64,000 bases of DNA from Chamaecrista fasciculata (lineage: Eukaryota > Streptophyta > Magnoliopsida > Fabales > Fabaceae). Shown one piece after another: positions 23,262 to 36,037 of this stretch. Made by a program: the position numbers and the translations under genes. Position 1 is the stretch's first letter. Each line of letters begins with the position of its first letter. Under the pieces are notes generated by a model, which worked only from the letters and a program-made list of their open reading frames with translations, searched no databases and had not been told where the DNA came from. The stretch is taken from the NCBI GenBank assembly GCA_003254925.1, contig QANZ01001843.1:136575-200574 (forward strand). The letters run 5' to 3'.

Positions 23262-23815
23262 ACAATTCTTTAGAGTATTTAGGGTACTCGTTCATATCCG
23301 TCTGAAAAAAAATTATTCGGTATTTGACGGATATCGGATAAGATACAAATAGTAAAAACTAAATATTTTTTGAATATCCTATATTCTTCCGAAATGAATA
23401 GATAGTTAGGATACATGATATCCGATATCCTATTACTTATTTAATTTTTATATTTTACATTCAATTTAATATATATAATTATTTAAGCTTAATTAATTAT
23501 ATTTATATTTTTTATATGTAATCATTTTTTAGTTACTTTATATTTAATTGTTTTAATTTAAAATATAAATAAATCATAATTTTATTTATTTATTTTAATT
23601 AGTGGGTATTGAATATCGGATACCCAATATATTTAATTTATAAAATAAGATACTTTATCCTATATTTATACTTTTTTCAATATTTTGGATACTCAGTTGG
23701 ATTAGAATACAGATATGGATACTAATTTATCAAATATGGATATTAAATAGGATAATCGGATACGGATAGTGACAAAACCACCAAGTACCCTACCTGCTGC
23801 CATTCCTACCTCAAG
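23262..23815. repeat. Degenerate foldback repeat with TATCCGATATCC-type units
   Basis: The left side (GATGACAATT, GGGTACTCG, TATCGGATAAGATAC) is mirrored on the right (GGATACGGATAGTGAC, AAGTACCCTACC, TGCCATTCC). It is AT-rich and eroded, with no coding capacity. It resembles the common plant element type that starts GGGTGGCAAT. Confidence 0.45.
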
Positions 23816-24029
23816 CGATGAAATGTAAGTGCTCCAAGTACTGTTTGAGTGGTCGGAGAAGTTTGGAAAGAATGAGGATGATGGTTAGATTTTAGTTCAA
23901 GGAATCAAGGGAAAGAGAAACAACCATGAAATGTACATCCGTTGCTCTCCCCTAAGCAGAAATAATGAAATAACCATGATTTTGATTTTCATTGCGCCAT
24001 CAAGTGTCAAAATGTTACAAGTTTGAATC

Positions 24030-26040
24030 CATGCGTGATGATTTTAATCCCATCTCATTCCATCATCATCTTATCTTAGGATGGGATGAATTGGAGCCTT
24101 CGTCTCATTTCATCTCATTCATATCATCATCTCATCTAAAACATCATTTCAATTTCTCTTACACTTACTACATTATCCCTACTCATATACCTATAATTAC
24201 CTATATTCTAATACAAATATAAAAAAAACAATTAGCAAAATAGTAATTTTATATACCCTCATCTATTACACTTATAATTTTCTCTATCTACCTATCTTTT
24301 CTTATTAATTTTTTTTTTCTTATTCACCTACACCTCTCTCTCTCTCCTTTACACACACATCTCTCTCAAATATATATATAAAAATATATTGTTATTATAT
24401 ATATATATAATCTCACCCCATGTCTCTCTTATTCTCAATTCTCAAATATATATATATAGAAATCTTATATATTGTATTATATATATATTTATATTAACTT
24501 AATTAAACAAAAAATATTTTTATTCATTTGCAATGTTGTTATTTTTTTAGTCCCAATATTCTTTTATTTATTTTGAGTAAAATATACAATTTAATCCTTA
24601 AATTATTTTTTAAGTTACAATCTTTCTCTATTCTCGTTACAATATTCTCACTTTTATAAGCATTTTGATCCTCAAACTATGAGCTCAGTTTCCTTGGCTC
24701 CTAAAACTATTTTTTGTTTAGTTTCTTTTCCTCAAACTATGCAATTAGTTTCATTTTGGTCCTCAAACTATTTTTTGTTTTATATTCATGTTCAAAATCA
24801 TCCGATGATTATACGTTGTGAATAATGGAGAAATAACGATTATTTTTTGGTTGGGAAAATACACAAGTTTCCACGTGTCAGTTTTTTTTTGTTCGAATCA
24901 TGAGTAGCCAAAAAATTGCAATGTTGTTTTATTTTTTGTTGTCTTAATGTTCTTCTATTTGTTTCGGTCATAAAACTATTTATGATTAGATTTTTTACTC
25001 AAATTACGAGATGAGTTGCATTTTGGTCCGCAAAATATTTGTTATATTTTTTAGTCCAAACGGCATCATTCTTATATGTTTTTTGCTATTATACAATTCA
25101 ATCCATACTCTTTTTCAATATATTTTATGAAGTTTTGTGTACAAATTAAAAGGAGTTAAAATATTCAAATTGCTCCTAAATGTTTGCAAAATATTCCATT
25201 TTGGTCTCAAGTATTGAATATGGCTTGTTTCAAGTTCAAACATGATGAATTTAGAGCTACGTATTGTTCCCAAAGAGTACCTCCATATATTCTATTCAAA
25301 ACATTTTACCAATATTTATGACCAAAATGAATAATTTTGCCAACATTTAGGACCAATTTGAACTTTTTGAAACATAATGGACCAAAATGAATATTAGGGC
25401 ATACATTTAGGACCAAAATTAACCTTTGACCAAACATTTTAGTGTTGTTTTGTTATTTGCATTCTGGTCCTCAAACTATTCTTTGTTATTTTTTTGTCAT
25501 CGAATTTCATAAATAGACTCGATTATTGATGACCGGAATTTTCTACAGGCCCCGAGTTATCATTTACACATGTTAGGGATTGATTAATTCAACCGGTACA
25601 AGTTTATGGACCAAGTTGTAATCTTAAAATAATTTTAATATTATTTTCATTTTGGTCCATCATCTCATCCAATGAGATTGACCCTAAACCCTTCATCCAA
25701 AAATATCTCATTCTCACGCTTTCTAAGAGCATCTAATCTCAACATCATCTCATTCAACCCACTATCAAACACCTATCATCTCATCTCATCTCATTATCTC
25801 CATCTCATCTCATTATTTCCTACCATTTTTGCCCCTATACAAATTAAAAAAATCTATAAATCTATTTCAACCAACCACAACCATTACATACCCTTTTATA
25901 TAATTTCACACCCTATTTAATATCATTTTCTCTAAAATCACCCAAACACCAATACATCATCTCATCTCATCCCATTACAACATCATCTCATCTCAATCAC
26001 TTGGATGAACTTGGATTGAAATGCAATTGCTCCCAAACAG
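24030..26040. mobile_element. Non-coding dispersed DNA element, copy 2
   Basis: It is co-linear with 10269-11720: CATCTCATC arrays, a CT/AT-rich middle, TTCAAGTTCAAACATGATGA, AGAGTACCTCCATATATTCT, the TATTTATGACCAAAATGAAT arm, and the terminal AATGCAATTGCTCCCAAACAG. The right end is better preserved than in copy 1. It is longer because the central AT-rich and GGTCC sections differ. It is non-coding. The left boundary is approximate. Confidence 0.6.
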
Positions 26041-26678
26041 GCAAGCCTAGCATAGCAAGAAAATGAAGCCTCTCCAAATTCAAACAACAACGCTTCCTTT
26101 TCCCTTGAAATATATCCTTGCCTTCTACATGTTCTTTAAATGGATTTTTTTATTTATTTATTTTATGTAGTTGTTTGTACGTGTCAAAGAGGAGCCTTAT
26201 AACTTGGAAGGAAATATATATGGGCTCCTGAGTAACAGCCAGCTCCGGTGAGGAGGCGCAACTGAGTTCATTTGGCATAATAAACAATTGATGCTTACCA
26301 CTTCAAATAATAACAACAAACTATGACCAGAAACCAAAAGAATAAAAAACAATAACAAACGATTAATCATAGTGATTTAACTTGCCCTGTATCTGCTAAA
26401 CAATAAGATTACTCTTTACTTTCTATTGGGTGTATGTATATATCACTTTCAATCAATCAACTGACTTCACAAATCAAAGTAAAAAACAATGCTATTATGT
26501 TACACGCGGGAAAAATTGCAACTTATTCTGAAACTACATAAAATAAACGGCTGTTCTTTTTCCAAGACAACTCATTACATACCAGAGTAAATGAAATCTA
26601 GTGAAGGTCACAAATCCAAACTCCTGACGTATATAGTTGCCAAATAAACTCAGTTTGTTGCAACCCAAAACAAGCAGT
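26041..26678. other. Spacer and probable 3' UTR of the ARF gene
   Basis: I see no gene. The part nearest 26678 should be the 3' untranslated region of the minus-strand ARF gene. Confidence 0.4.
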
Positions 26679-28790
<2,112 letters not shown>

Positions 28791-29463
28791 GCTGCGTCTG
28801 CCCTTCCCGTTTATTGCAGCGTCAAGCAGGCTTTCGCGAATTTATACGACACGGACACACGCACCATTTCGTATTTGGACGTTATAACGTCGTTAGCTTT
28901 GTACATTCGGATTGAAGGTTTGTCTTTGTCGTATACTCCTAATTGAAGCCATATGACCTCGCACCGTTATCACGCCGGCAATTTGTCCTCCACAGCTCTC
29001 AGCCATTCTTTAACAAACTTTTAAAATACTTCTTAATTGTATTAAGCCCAACTGAGGAATGGGTTCAAAACTTTCCAAGGACCAACCTTTAAGGCATTAG
29101 GTTTTGGCTAGTAAAAGATAACTTCAAGGTTAGGTAAGTTGATAACTTGTTTTCGGTTGCTCAATCTTACATGAATAAAAGAAAATTGATTATATAAAAA
29201 TAACGTTTGCTTAAAAGCAGATATGATCCTATCTTTAATAATATAATGAGTGTTCAGTCATTATTAATATGAAAAAAATCGTTAGATTATAAAGGTAAGA
29301 TTAGAAAATAAAATCCAGATGTTTGCTGGTCATTAACTTTTTAGTTTTTACTTCCAGTCCTGTTATCTGACTTCAGCAGACATCTAATTATACATATTGC
29401 CCGTAATCAAACAGATGTTTGCTGGGGATCTGGCCACTTCAATTTAGTCGAAAATAAACCTAA
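28791..29463. other. Promoter-side spacer between the ARF gene and a foldback element
   Basis: Non-coding. The part next to 28790 should hold the ARF promoter. I see no RNA gene. Confidence 0.4.
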
Positions 29464-29728
29464 GGGAAAAGACTTTTTCGTGCCCCTAACGTTTGCGTGC
29501 ATTTTCAGTTATGTCCCTAACGTTTTATTTGTGTCAGTTGTGCCCCTAATGTGAAATGTTAGTTTCAATTATGCCCCCAACTTTGACTCAATGCTAATCT
29601 GTCACTTTTTTTTTACTTATGTGTCAATTTGTTTTTCTGAATTGAACATGTGGCAAAAATGCACGCAAATGTTAGGAGCATAACTGAAAATGCACGCAAA
29701 CGTTAGAGGCACGAAATAGTCTTTTGCC
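29464..29728. mobile_element. Foldback element with CCCCTAACGTTTGCGTGCAT arms
   Basis: The left arm begins GGGAAAAGACTTTTTCGTGC and the right arm ends GCACGAAATAGTCTTTTGCC. Both hold the AACGTTTGCGTGCATTTTCA sequence and its complement. The length is about 265 bp and it is non-coding. It lies between the ARF promoter and the 3' end of the PII gene. Confidence 0.75.
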
Positions 29729-30033
29729 TGAACTAAAAAAAAAAGAAGAAAAAGGGGTCACTTCCATTTACTATCCAATATAGAGTAGGATGATTTATTT
29801 AGCCATTACTTACAAGCAAAATGAATAATTATTAATCTGAGCACTTGTAGTGCTTGACAAATTATCTTCGCTACATAACAAGAAATAAATTACGTTGTCC
29901 CTACGGCTATTATTCATCTAACAAACCACAAGCTGTATACAGATCATAGATAGCATTTCAATCTAATCTCAGAAGGAAATAGAAGAAAGTCGAGGAAGTT
30001 GAAGATGTCAAACATCTATTGATCAATTCTACA

Positions 30034-32911
30034 TCAGAAGGAAGACATGTCAGTTAGCCCACCACTCATCCTCTCGGCCTTTTCTCCACGCTCACCTGAA
30101 AAGTTCATGTTTAAGAATAGGAATCAGGAATCCTTCCTTCGGTACCAGTTGCTAACTGAACAAAATACAACTTCAATTTTGACAATTTCAGGAGGTAAAA
30201 TGTAACCTGTGCGAACTCTTATAACATCTGCAACAGGTATCACTGCACAATGAATATTCCCGTTAGAACTATGATCACATGGCGAGGCCAGTCAAATTGA
30301 TGTTTTTCGTTTATCGCAAGAAATTTACTTTGGATTATTTCTTGAACTTCAAATTCAAAATGAACTTAGGCAGAGAAAATCTTCAAAAGACTTCGAGTCT
30401 ATCCAAAGGAAATGTAATGTTTATCAGGTTATTTTAGTTTTCTAACACCCTGATAGTTTTATGCTTAAAATGGTAAGAAACTAACTATGGTGTTCTCGGT
30501 TAATTCCCAGAAATGGCCCACAGCTACAAACTTATCTAGCCGAAAAACAAGCTAGAACATTTGACATGAACCTTTACTAACTCTACGATGAGTATTGCAT
30601 GCAATAGGAGTATCAGTTAGAGAAGATAACATAATAGAGTGTCCAGGTACAACGTAATACAAGATCCACTAAACGAATAAACAAGTACTTTCTGGATTGC
30701 CACCTACAACAGTACTTCAGATAGGGTTGCGTATCCAATCATAAGGAGGTTGTACTAAAAAGCAACAAAGAAAATGATTGAAAGTAACGAATTTACTTTA
30801 AAACAAATTGTTCATAATATTAGATTATGTCAAACTGCATAGTCCTTTCCATTTTTAATGTTTTGGAAAATATTCATTTGTTTGTTGAGCACAAGAGCTC
30901 CATATTTGGTCAACTACTAGTACAATTTGTTCTCCACGAAATCTTGCTGAGTGATAGCTTATGAGACAGTAGACATGACTGACGAAAAGCTGCACATTAA
31001 TATCTATAGAACAACTGCTCGATCATAAGGATCCATCCACAAACAAAATGAAACTGCAATGGAGCACAGCGTACATTTTACTGCTAAACAAAGTACGTTG
31101 AAGCCAGATGGCTGACAAAACACAGAAGGAAGTAATTTGACTTACCAAATATTTTTCCATCACCAATCTCTCCAGTCCTCGCCACGTTAATAATCTTGTC
31201 TATTACTGTTTCAACCTATAGAAAATGTATGATATCAAATAAAGGATACAAGAGTAACGAACATTTTTCTTCAACCTGAAATTATAGCAAAATTTCATCC
31301 TTGCCATTTCGCAAAATTATTTTCTTTGAACAGAATACCATGATGGCTTTCCCATCTCAAGAATTCTTTGTTTACAAGCCATACAATCACAAGCTTTATT
31401 AATTTTGTTAAGCATATGTTTAGTTAGAGAGTGGGAATATTGACAAGAACCCAAAACTTTCTTTATTTTCCTCCAATATTCACAATACTAGTTATTGTTA
31501 ACAAGAAAACTGCATGATCAATTCCAGAGCAAAGTGTCACTGCCTAATTTCTTAGGTACCTGGTCCTTGCTCACGACTATTTCCATCTTAACTTTGGCAA
31601 CAAACTTGTCTTCAGAAAATTCAGAGCCTGGGAGCAATAAAAATTATTGACAAAGAATAACGATGTAAGTGAGCAATGAGCACAGAATTGTGTATACACT
31701 ATGCAACTATTAGATAAATACTGTAAGTAATGATGATTTTCCTGCAGATCTAAAGGCTTGGTCGTGTGTGAGATGGTTAAATAATAAATAAATAAAGACT
31801 AGAAATACAATTTTTTTTTTTTCCTTTTATCAAAGAGGAGAGTTGCGTGGTTCAAAAAAAAAAGGAGAGTTGCGTTAACTATTCACACAAGCAATAACTT
31901 TTTTCACGTTTTGAACCTGACTAAACTAATTGATAATGGATAATGTTGGCATGCCAAAAGTGAATGCATAAATGAAATAGAACATATCTTCACTTGTAGA
32001 GACTTCATCTTACCTCCTTGCCTCTCTTTTGAACCACCCTGAGCACCAAATCCCTTGACATCAGATACTGTGACACCACGGATTCCCATTTTCAACAAAG
32101 CCTTCAGTTTAAGACAAGCAAAAATCATTAAGGACTTCGTTAGCACTTAGCAAAAAGCCTGTAGCAAGAGGACACATGACAATGGCATTATCAATTTATC
32201 TATGACAATGGACATTATCAGTAGCAACTAGTATGTACATTTGAGCTTTTGACCAAATACTGGAAATCTATCGAACTGATTAGTACAGGCTGAGAAGCCT
32301 AAAGTATCTAGTGCGATGCTAGGAAATTGCATTCGATACAATGGAACGAAGCAGTTATCAAATATTTAAATCAACACAGCTAATAACAAGACTGAGCAGA
32401 AATTAGGCCTTACCGATGAAACCTGAGGGATTCGCCAGGGCCTGTTGCATAACAATTTGAACGACAGAAGAGCAGGAATGTAAAAGTAAGATAACTCGAA
32501 AAATACATTTCAACTTGAATACACTGTAAACACCTCTCACCCCCTCCCCTTCACAGGAAAAGGAAACAATAAAAAGATAAAGCTTCAAACCTGAGAATCG
32601 CTTCCACTTTGTAAAACTTGGAATCGGGAATATAATCTGCGAGTGTGTACAAAGCGAAAAAAATGTCAGTAACAGAATGAACCCAGTTTTAAGTAATGGT
32701 GGATAGTGCTCGCATTCGAACCATGAGAATTCTGGGCTCTGATTTTGGGAAGAACCGTCGAATTTCGTTTGTTCGTTAAAGCCACATTGCGATTGCGATG
32801 AAAAAATTGGGAATCTCCGAAATCCTTAGGAACCGAGCAGCTGGAAACCGCAAAAGCAAGATGAACTTGTTTGGGACGAATAAGCATGTGAGGACTCGCG
32901 ATCGCAGCCAT
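30034..32911 (-). CDS. GLB1: Nitrogen regulatory protein P-II, chloroplast (GLB1)
   Basis: A trimeric plastid signalling protein that senses ATP/ADP, 2-oxoglutarate and, in many plants, glutamine. It controls N-acetylglutamate kinase (arginine synthesis) and acetyl-CoA carboxylase. Eight exons: 32722-32911, 32591-32636, 32414-32441, 32014-32101, 31560-31627, 31146-31215, 30207-30242 and 30034-30095. All are GT-AG and in frame, giving 195 residues. The first ~62 residues are Ser/Arg/Lys-rich with few acids, a transit peptide. The PII core follows: FYKVEAILRPWRIPQVSSAL, then the T-loop VKGFGAQGGSKERQGGSEFS, the B-loop region ARTGEIGDGKIFVIPV and VIRVRTGERG. The uridylylated T-loop Tyr of bacteria is absent, as in plants generally. 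The tail EKAERMSGGLTDMSSF is the region that forms the glutamine-sensing Q-loop in many plants. It is divergent from the DUF952 gene. Confidence 0.93.
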
Positions 32912-33170
32912 TTCTTTTTCCTCTCGAGCACTCTCAGTTATTCTATTATTTTATTGGGATCAATTAATCACTCTCTTCAGCAAATAAACGAGAGAAAACG
33001 ACAAAGATCCTTCCAATTTCATAGTCATAAAATGGGCTTGGGCCTTATACTTAGGTTTTGCTAATGAAGGCCCAGCATAATTAATTAAACTCTATAATTT
33101 CGCCTGACTGAAGAATTCGAGATTAGTAGATGTGGTCACAACTCATAAGAGTGAAAAGGGAAAACCGAAG
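32912..33170. promoter_or_regulatory. Divergent promoter shared by GLB1 and the DUF952 gene
   Basis: Only 259 bp separate the two start codons. The interval holds site II motifs TGGGCT (33033-33038), TGGGCC (33039-33044) and a reverse TGGGCC (33069-33074), usual in constitutively expressed nuclear genes. An out-of-frame ATG at 33130 would open an upstream frame overlapping the DUF952 start if transcripts begin before it. Confidence 0.65.
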
Positions 33171-34368
33171 ATGGCTGGGAAAGAGGAAGAATTCGTGTAC
33201 AGAGTCAGCACAGCTAAAGAGTGGGAAGATTTGCAGAAGAATGGATCGACTTACGGTGGAGAGCTTGACACTTCTTCTGGTTTCATCCATCTCAGCAATC
33301 TCGATCAGGTTCTTTTGCGTTTCTTTCTTTCTTTCGTTTATTTAAAACCGCACCTATCTGCTTATGGCAATTCACTTGTTTGACATATGCGATTCGTATG
33401 CTTAATGTTCAAGTACTTGAATGCTGTTGTGTGTGTATCCTGGAGTTAATTTCTTTAATTTCTCTGTAATCTTCTGAAGTCTTAACTTCTTCTAGAGGTT
33501 TTGCTTCAAATTATACTGATCTTAAATAATCATATGATTAAAGCGCAGGTTCAGCCAACTCTACAAAACTTTTTCTTGAACACCAAAGCGGAACTATACC
33601 TACTTCAAATTGATGCTAAAAAGGTTTGTCAATACTCAATGCATTACATTTTGCGTCTTCTATTGATATTTAGAATGATAAATTGAGAGGAATGGATTAA
33701 GAGGAAGAGATAACCCAGTGCAAAACTGTTGCTAAATTTATAGAAGTTTAAGCTTCAAAGGCTTTGGTATATCTTGTATGTGGGTTCCCTTGGAAAATAT
33801 TTGGAGAATTAATAGGTTTGGAGCTGAGAGGATGAAACTAAAATAACTGTCCAGAGTCCAGTGGCTTACATATCTGCAACCGATTGAGAAATATATGTAT
33901 TTACATTTGCTTTCAAAAACTTGGAGCTGGCTAAACTACAAATTAACTTCAAAGTGATGATTCTATAACTATTAATATCATAGTATGTTATGTGGTCTGA
34001 CTGGGGCTATTTGAGAGATGAGTAACAGGTTTCTATGACAGTTTCAACACAAAAATATGACATAAGGCTTAGACCACACTTTAATTAAGCATTTTGGCAA
34101 AATAGCACTATTAGTTGTCTCGCTCTTTCTCTTGGTTATGAGTTATGACATGCCAAGCAATAATTAAGCCTGGCCTGTTTGTTAAACTCGTTGTTGTTGC
34201 TTGCAGCTTGGAGATGGTTTGGTGTATGAAATAGTGGATGGCTCAAATAGTTTTCCTCATTACTATGGGCCATCTCGGAGTTTTAGCCCTCTCCCTCTGG
34301 ACGCTGTAACAAAAGCAGAGAAGCTGTCTCTCTCTGATGGCCGATTCAGTTGTAGTTTGCTCCATTAA
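33171..34368 (+). CDS. DUF952 domain protein
   Basis: A 124-residue protein with exons 33171-33308, 33549-33623 and 34207-34368, all phase 0 and GT-AG. It begins MAGKEEEFVYRVSTAKEWED. The DUF952 core follows: GGELDTSSGFIHLSNLDQVQ, then LYLLQIDAKKLGDGLVYEIV, FPHYYGPSRSFSPLPLDAV. The conserved GFIHLS and FPHxYG motifs are intact. DUF952 proteins are small, found in bacteria and plants, and related in fold to ADP-ribosyltransferase-like domains. The biochemical role is not established. There is no signal or transit peptide. I chose ATG 33171 because upstream in-frame codons lack an ATG and the family starts here. Intron 2 is about 580 bp and holds no feature. Confidence 0.88.
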
Positions 34369-35100
34369 ATAAATTGGATTATTTGTTGCCCTCATGCACT
34401 AGTCATGCTTCTTTGTATTTCTTGTATTCCTGATTTGTTTATCAACTATATAAGATAAGCAATACGCTCAAAGCAGTGGATAATGTCTGATGATGAGTTA
34501 TTAATTTCTCAGTATGTTAAAGTAACTATATATAATAATATATATAGATGTATATATAACCAAAATGCGTCTTCTTGTCAAATCATAAAAACGAAACATT
34601 TTTAAAAAGTTCTTGCTATTCTGTTTTCCACATATCAAATAACAAAATCCTATTTCGTATCGGTATTATTATTATTATTCGTTTTACATTGTATTAAATC
34701 TTTGTACTTTGTATCAATTTAATTATAATTTTTAAATTTTCATATGTATTAAAGTTAATATATATAACTTGAGAGCTTTTTTTTATCTTCGTCAATATCT
34801 CAAAATATATTAAAATTAAAAAATAAAAAATATTAAGAAAGTAACAGTCATATTTTTTTATTATTCTAAAAAAAAGTAACATTAACATATAATTTAGTAT
34901 ATATGTAAAGATCTTTAATTATTTAAAGTTAGTGGTAATATTCTTTTCACTACATTGAAATGATAAATTGAAACATTATAAATTATAATATTATATGGTC
35001 AATTGTTCAAAAGCGAATTGCATCATACATAGCATATTAAAATAATTACGTAACAAGTTATGAAAGTCATAGCTATTTGTTATTGTCCAATAAACAACAA
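34369..35100. other. AT-rich spacer before the tRNA gene
   Basis: It starts with the 3' UTR of the DUF952 gene and continues as very AT-rich DNA. CAA motifs just before 35101 (CAATAAACAACAA) are typical upstream of plant tRNA genes. Confidence 0.5.
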
Positions 35101-35105
35101 GCGGG

Positions 35106-35148
<43 letters not shown>

Positions 35149-35173
35149 GCGTGTTCGATCCACGCTCACCGCA
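35101..35173 (+). tRNA. tRNA-Phe(GAA): tRNA-Phe (anticodon GAA)
   Basis: A 73-base intronless tRNA. The A box is TAGCTCAGTTGGGAGAGC (from 35108) and the B box GTTCGATCC (from 35153). The anticodon loop reads ACTGAAGAT with GAA in the centre, closed by a CAGA/TCTG stem. The acceptor stem GCGGGGA pairs with TCACCGC with one G-A mismatch (5-68), and the discriminator base is A. The CCA end is not encoded, as normal for nuclear genes. It is a complete gene with a polymerase III terminator directly after it. Confidence 0.97.
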
Positions 35174-35176
35174 AAA

Positions 35177-35183
35177 TTTTTTT
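35177..35183 (+). terminator. RNA polymerase III terminator of tRNA-Phe
   Basis: A run of seven T bases begins three bases after the tRNA end. Confidence 0.85.
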
Positions 35184-35194
35184 CTTTTGGTTAA

Positions 35195-35722
35195 AGAGTC
35201 ATTTTTAGTTTTAAATGTATGCTCTCATGTTCATTGTGGTCCATTATGTTTCAAAATGTTCAAATTGGTTCTAAATGTTTGCAAAATGTTTCATTTTGGT
35301 CTCAACTATTAAATATGACTTGTTTCAACTTTCAAGTTTAAACGTGACAAGTTTAGAGCTATGTATTATTCTCTATTCAATTGGGGCTATCAGCAAACGA
35401 TGTCAAATCGGTCCTAAAAGTAGACTTCTCGTTTCATGGTCAAACAAGCAAAGTTGATCATATCTATCTCGTTTTAAATTCGAACGCGACGAGTTCAGAG
35501 CTACGAGTTCGTCTTAACAAGTCCTTTGTACTTGAAATGAGAAACGAGAGAAATATCACCAAATTCAATAATTTGGGACCAAAATGAAACATTTTACCAA
35601 TATTTAGGACCAAAATAATCATTTTGTTAACATTTAGGACCAATTTGAACATTTTAAAACATAATGGACCAAAATGAACATTAATGCATATATTTAGGAC
35701 CAAAATGACCCTTCGACCTTTT
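35195..35722. mobile_element. GGTCC-Taaatgt foldback element directly after tRNA-Phe
   Basis: The left arm contains TTTTAAATGTATGCTCTCAT and GTGGTCCATTATGTTTCAAA. The right arm mirrors it (ACATAATGGACCAAAATGAA, ATTTAGGACCAAAATGACCC). The centre has the shared module (GTCAAATCGGTCCTAAAAGT, GCGACGAGTTCAGAGCTACG) also present in the 13.5 and 38 kb elements. It is non-coding. Confidence 0.7.
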
Positions 35723-36037
35723 TGTTTGGGCCACAAAGTTATCTCCCCGCTCAATTATTTGGGCCTCCTTTTAGAATTTGGTGGACTAGTTAATTAGTTA
35801 AACCTAAGGTGAAGAAGATCCATGTATTTGTATATATGTCCTGGCGCTACCTGTTTGGGTCGCAAAATACGAAATCTTGCCTCACCCCCTCATTCGATCC
35901 TTGGTTGAGTTTCAGTATGAACATAGCCTCACTGAACTCTGATTTCTGAACCAGAAAGACGAAGTGAAGCAACAGTAGGAGTTAGATTCATTCGAGAGAG
36001 TAGAGAGTTAGTAACAGCAGACGAAGTGAATACAACA
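35723..36037 (+). promoter_or_regulatory. Promoter and 5' UTR region of the WDR6-like gene
   Basis: It contains TGGGCC motifs (TTTGGGCC near 35727 and 35759), compatible with a housekeeping promoter, and an AG-rich leader before the ATG at 36038. No clear TATA box is seen. Confidence 0.45.

Noticed and set aside
33130-33345. 71-codon frame starting 41 bp before the DUF952 ATG
   Set aside because: It is out of frame with the conserved protein. At most it is an upstream frame, depending on where transcription starts.
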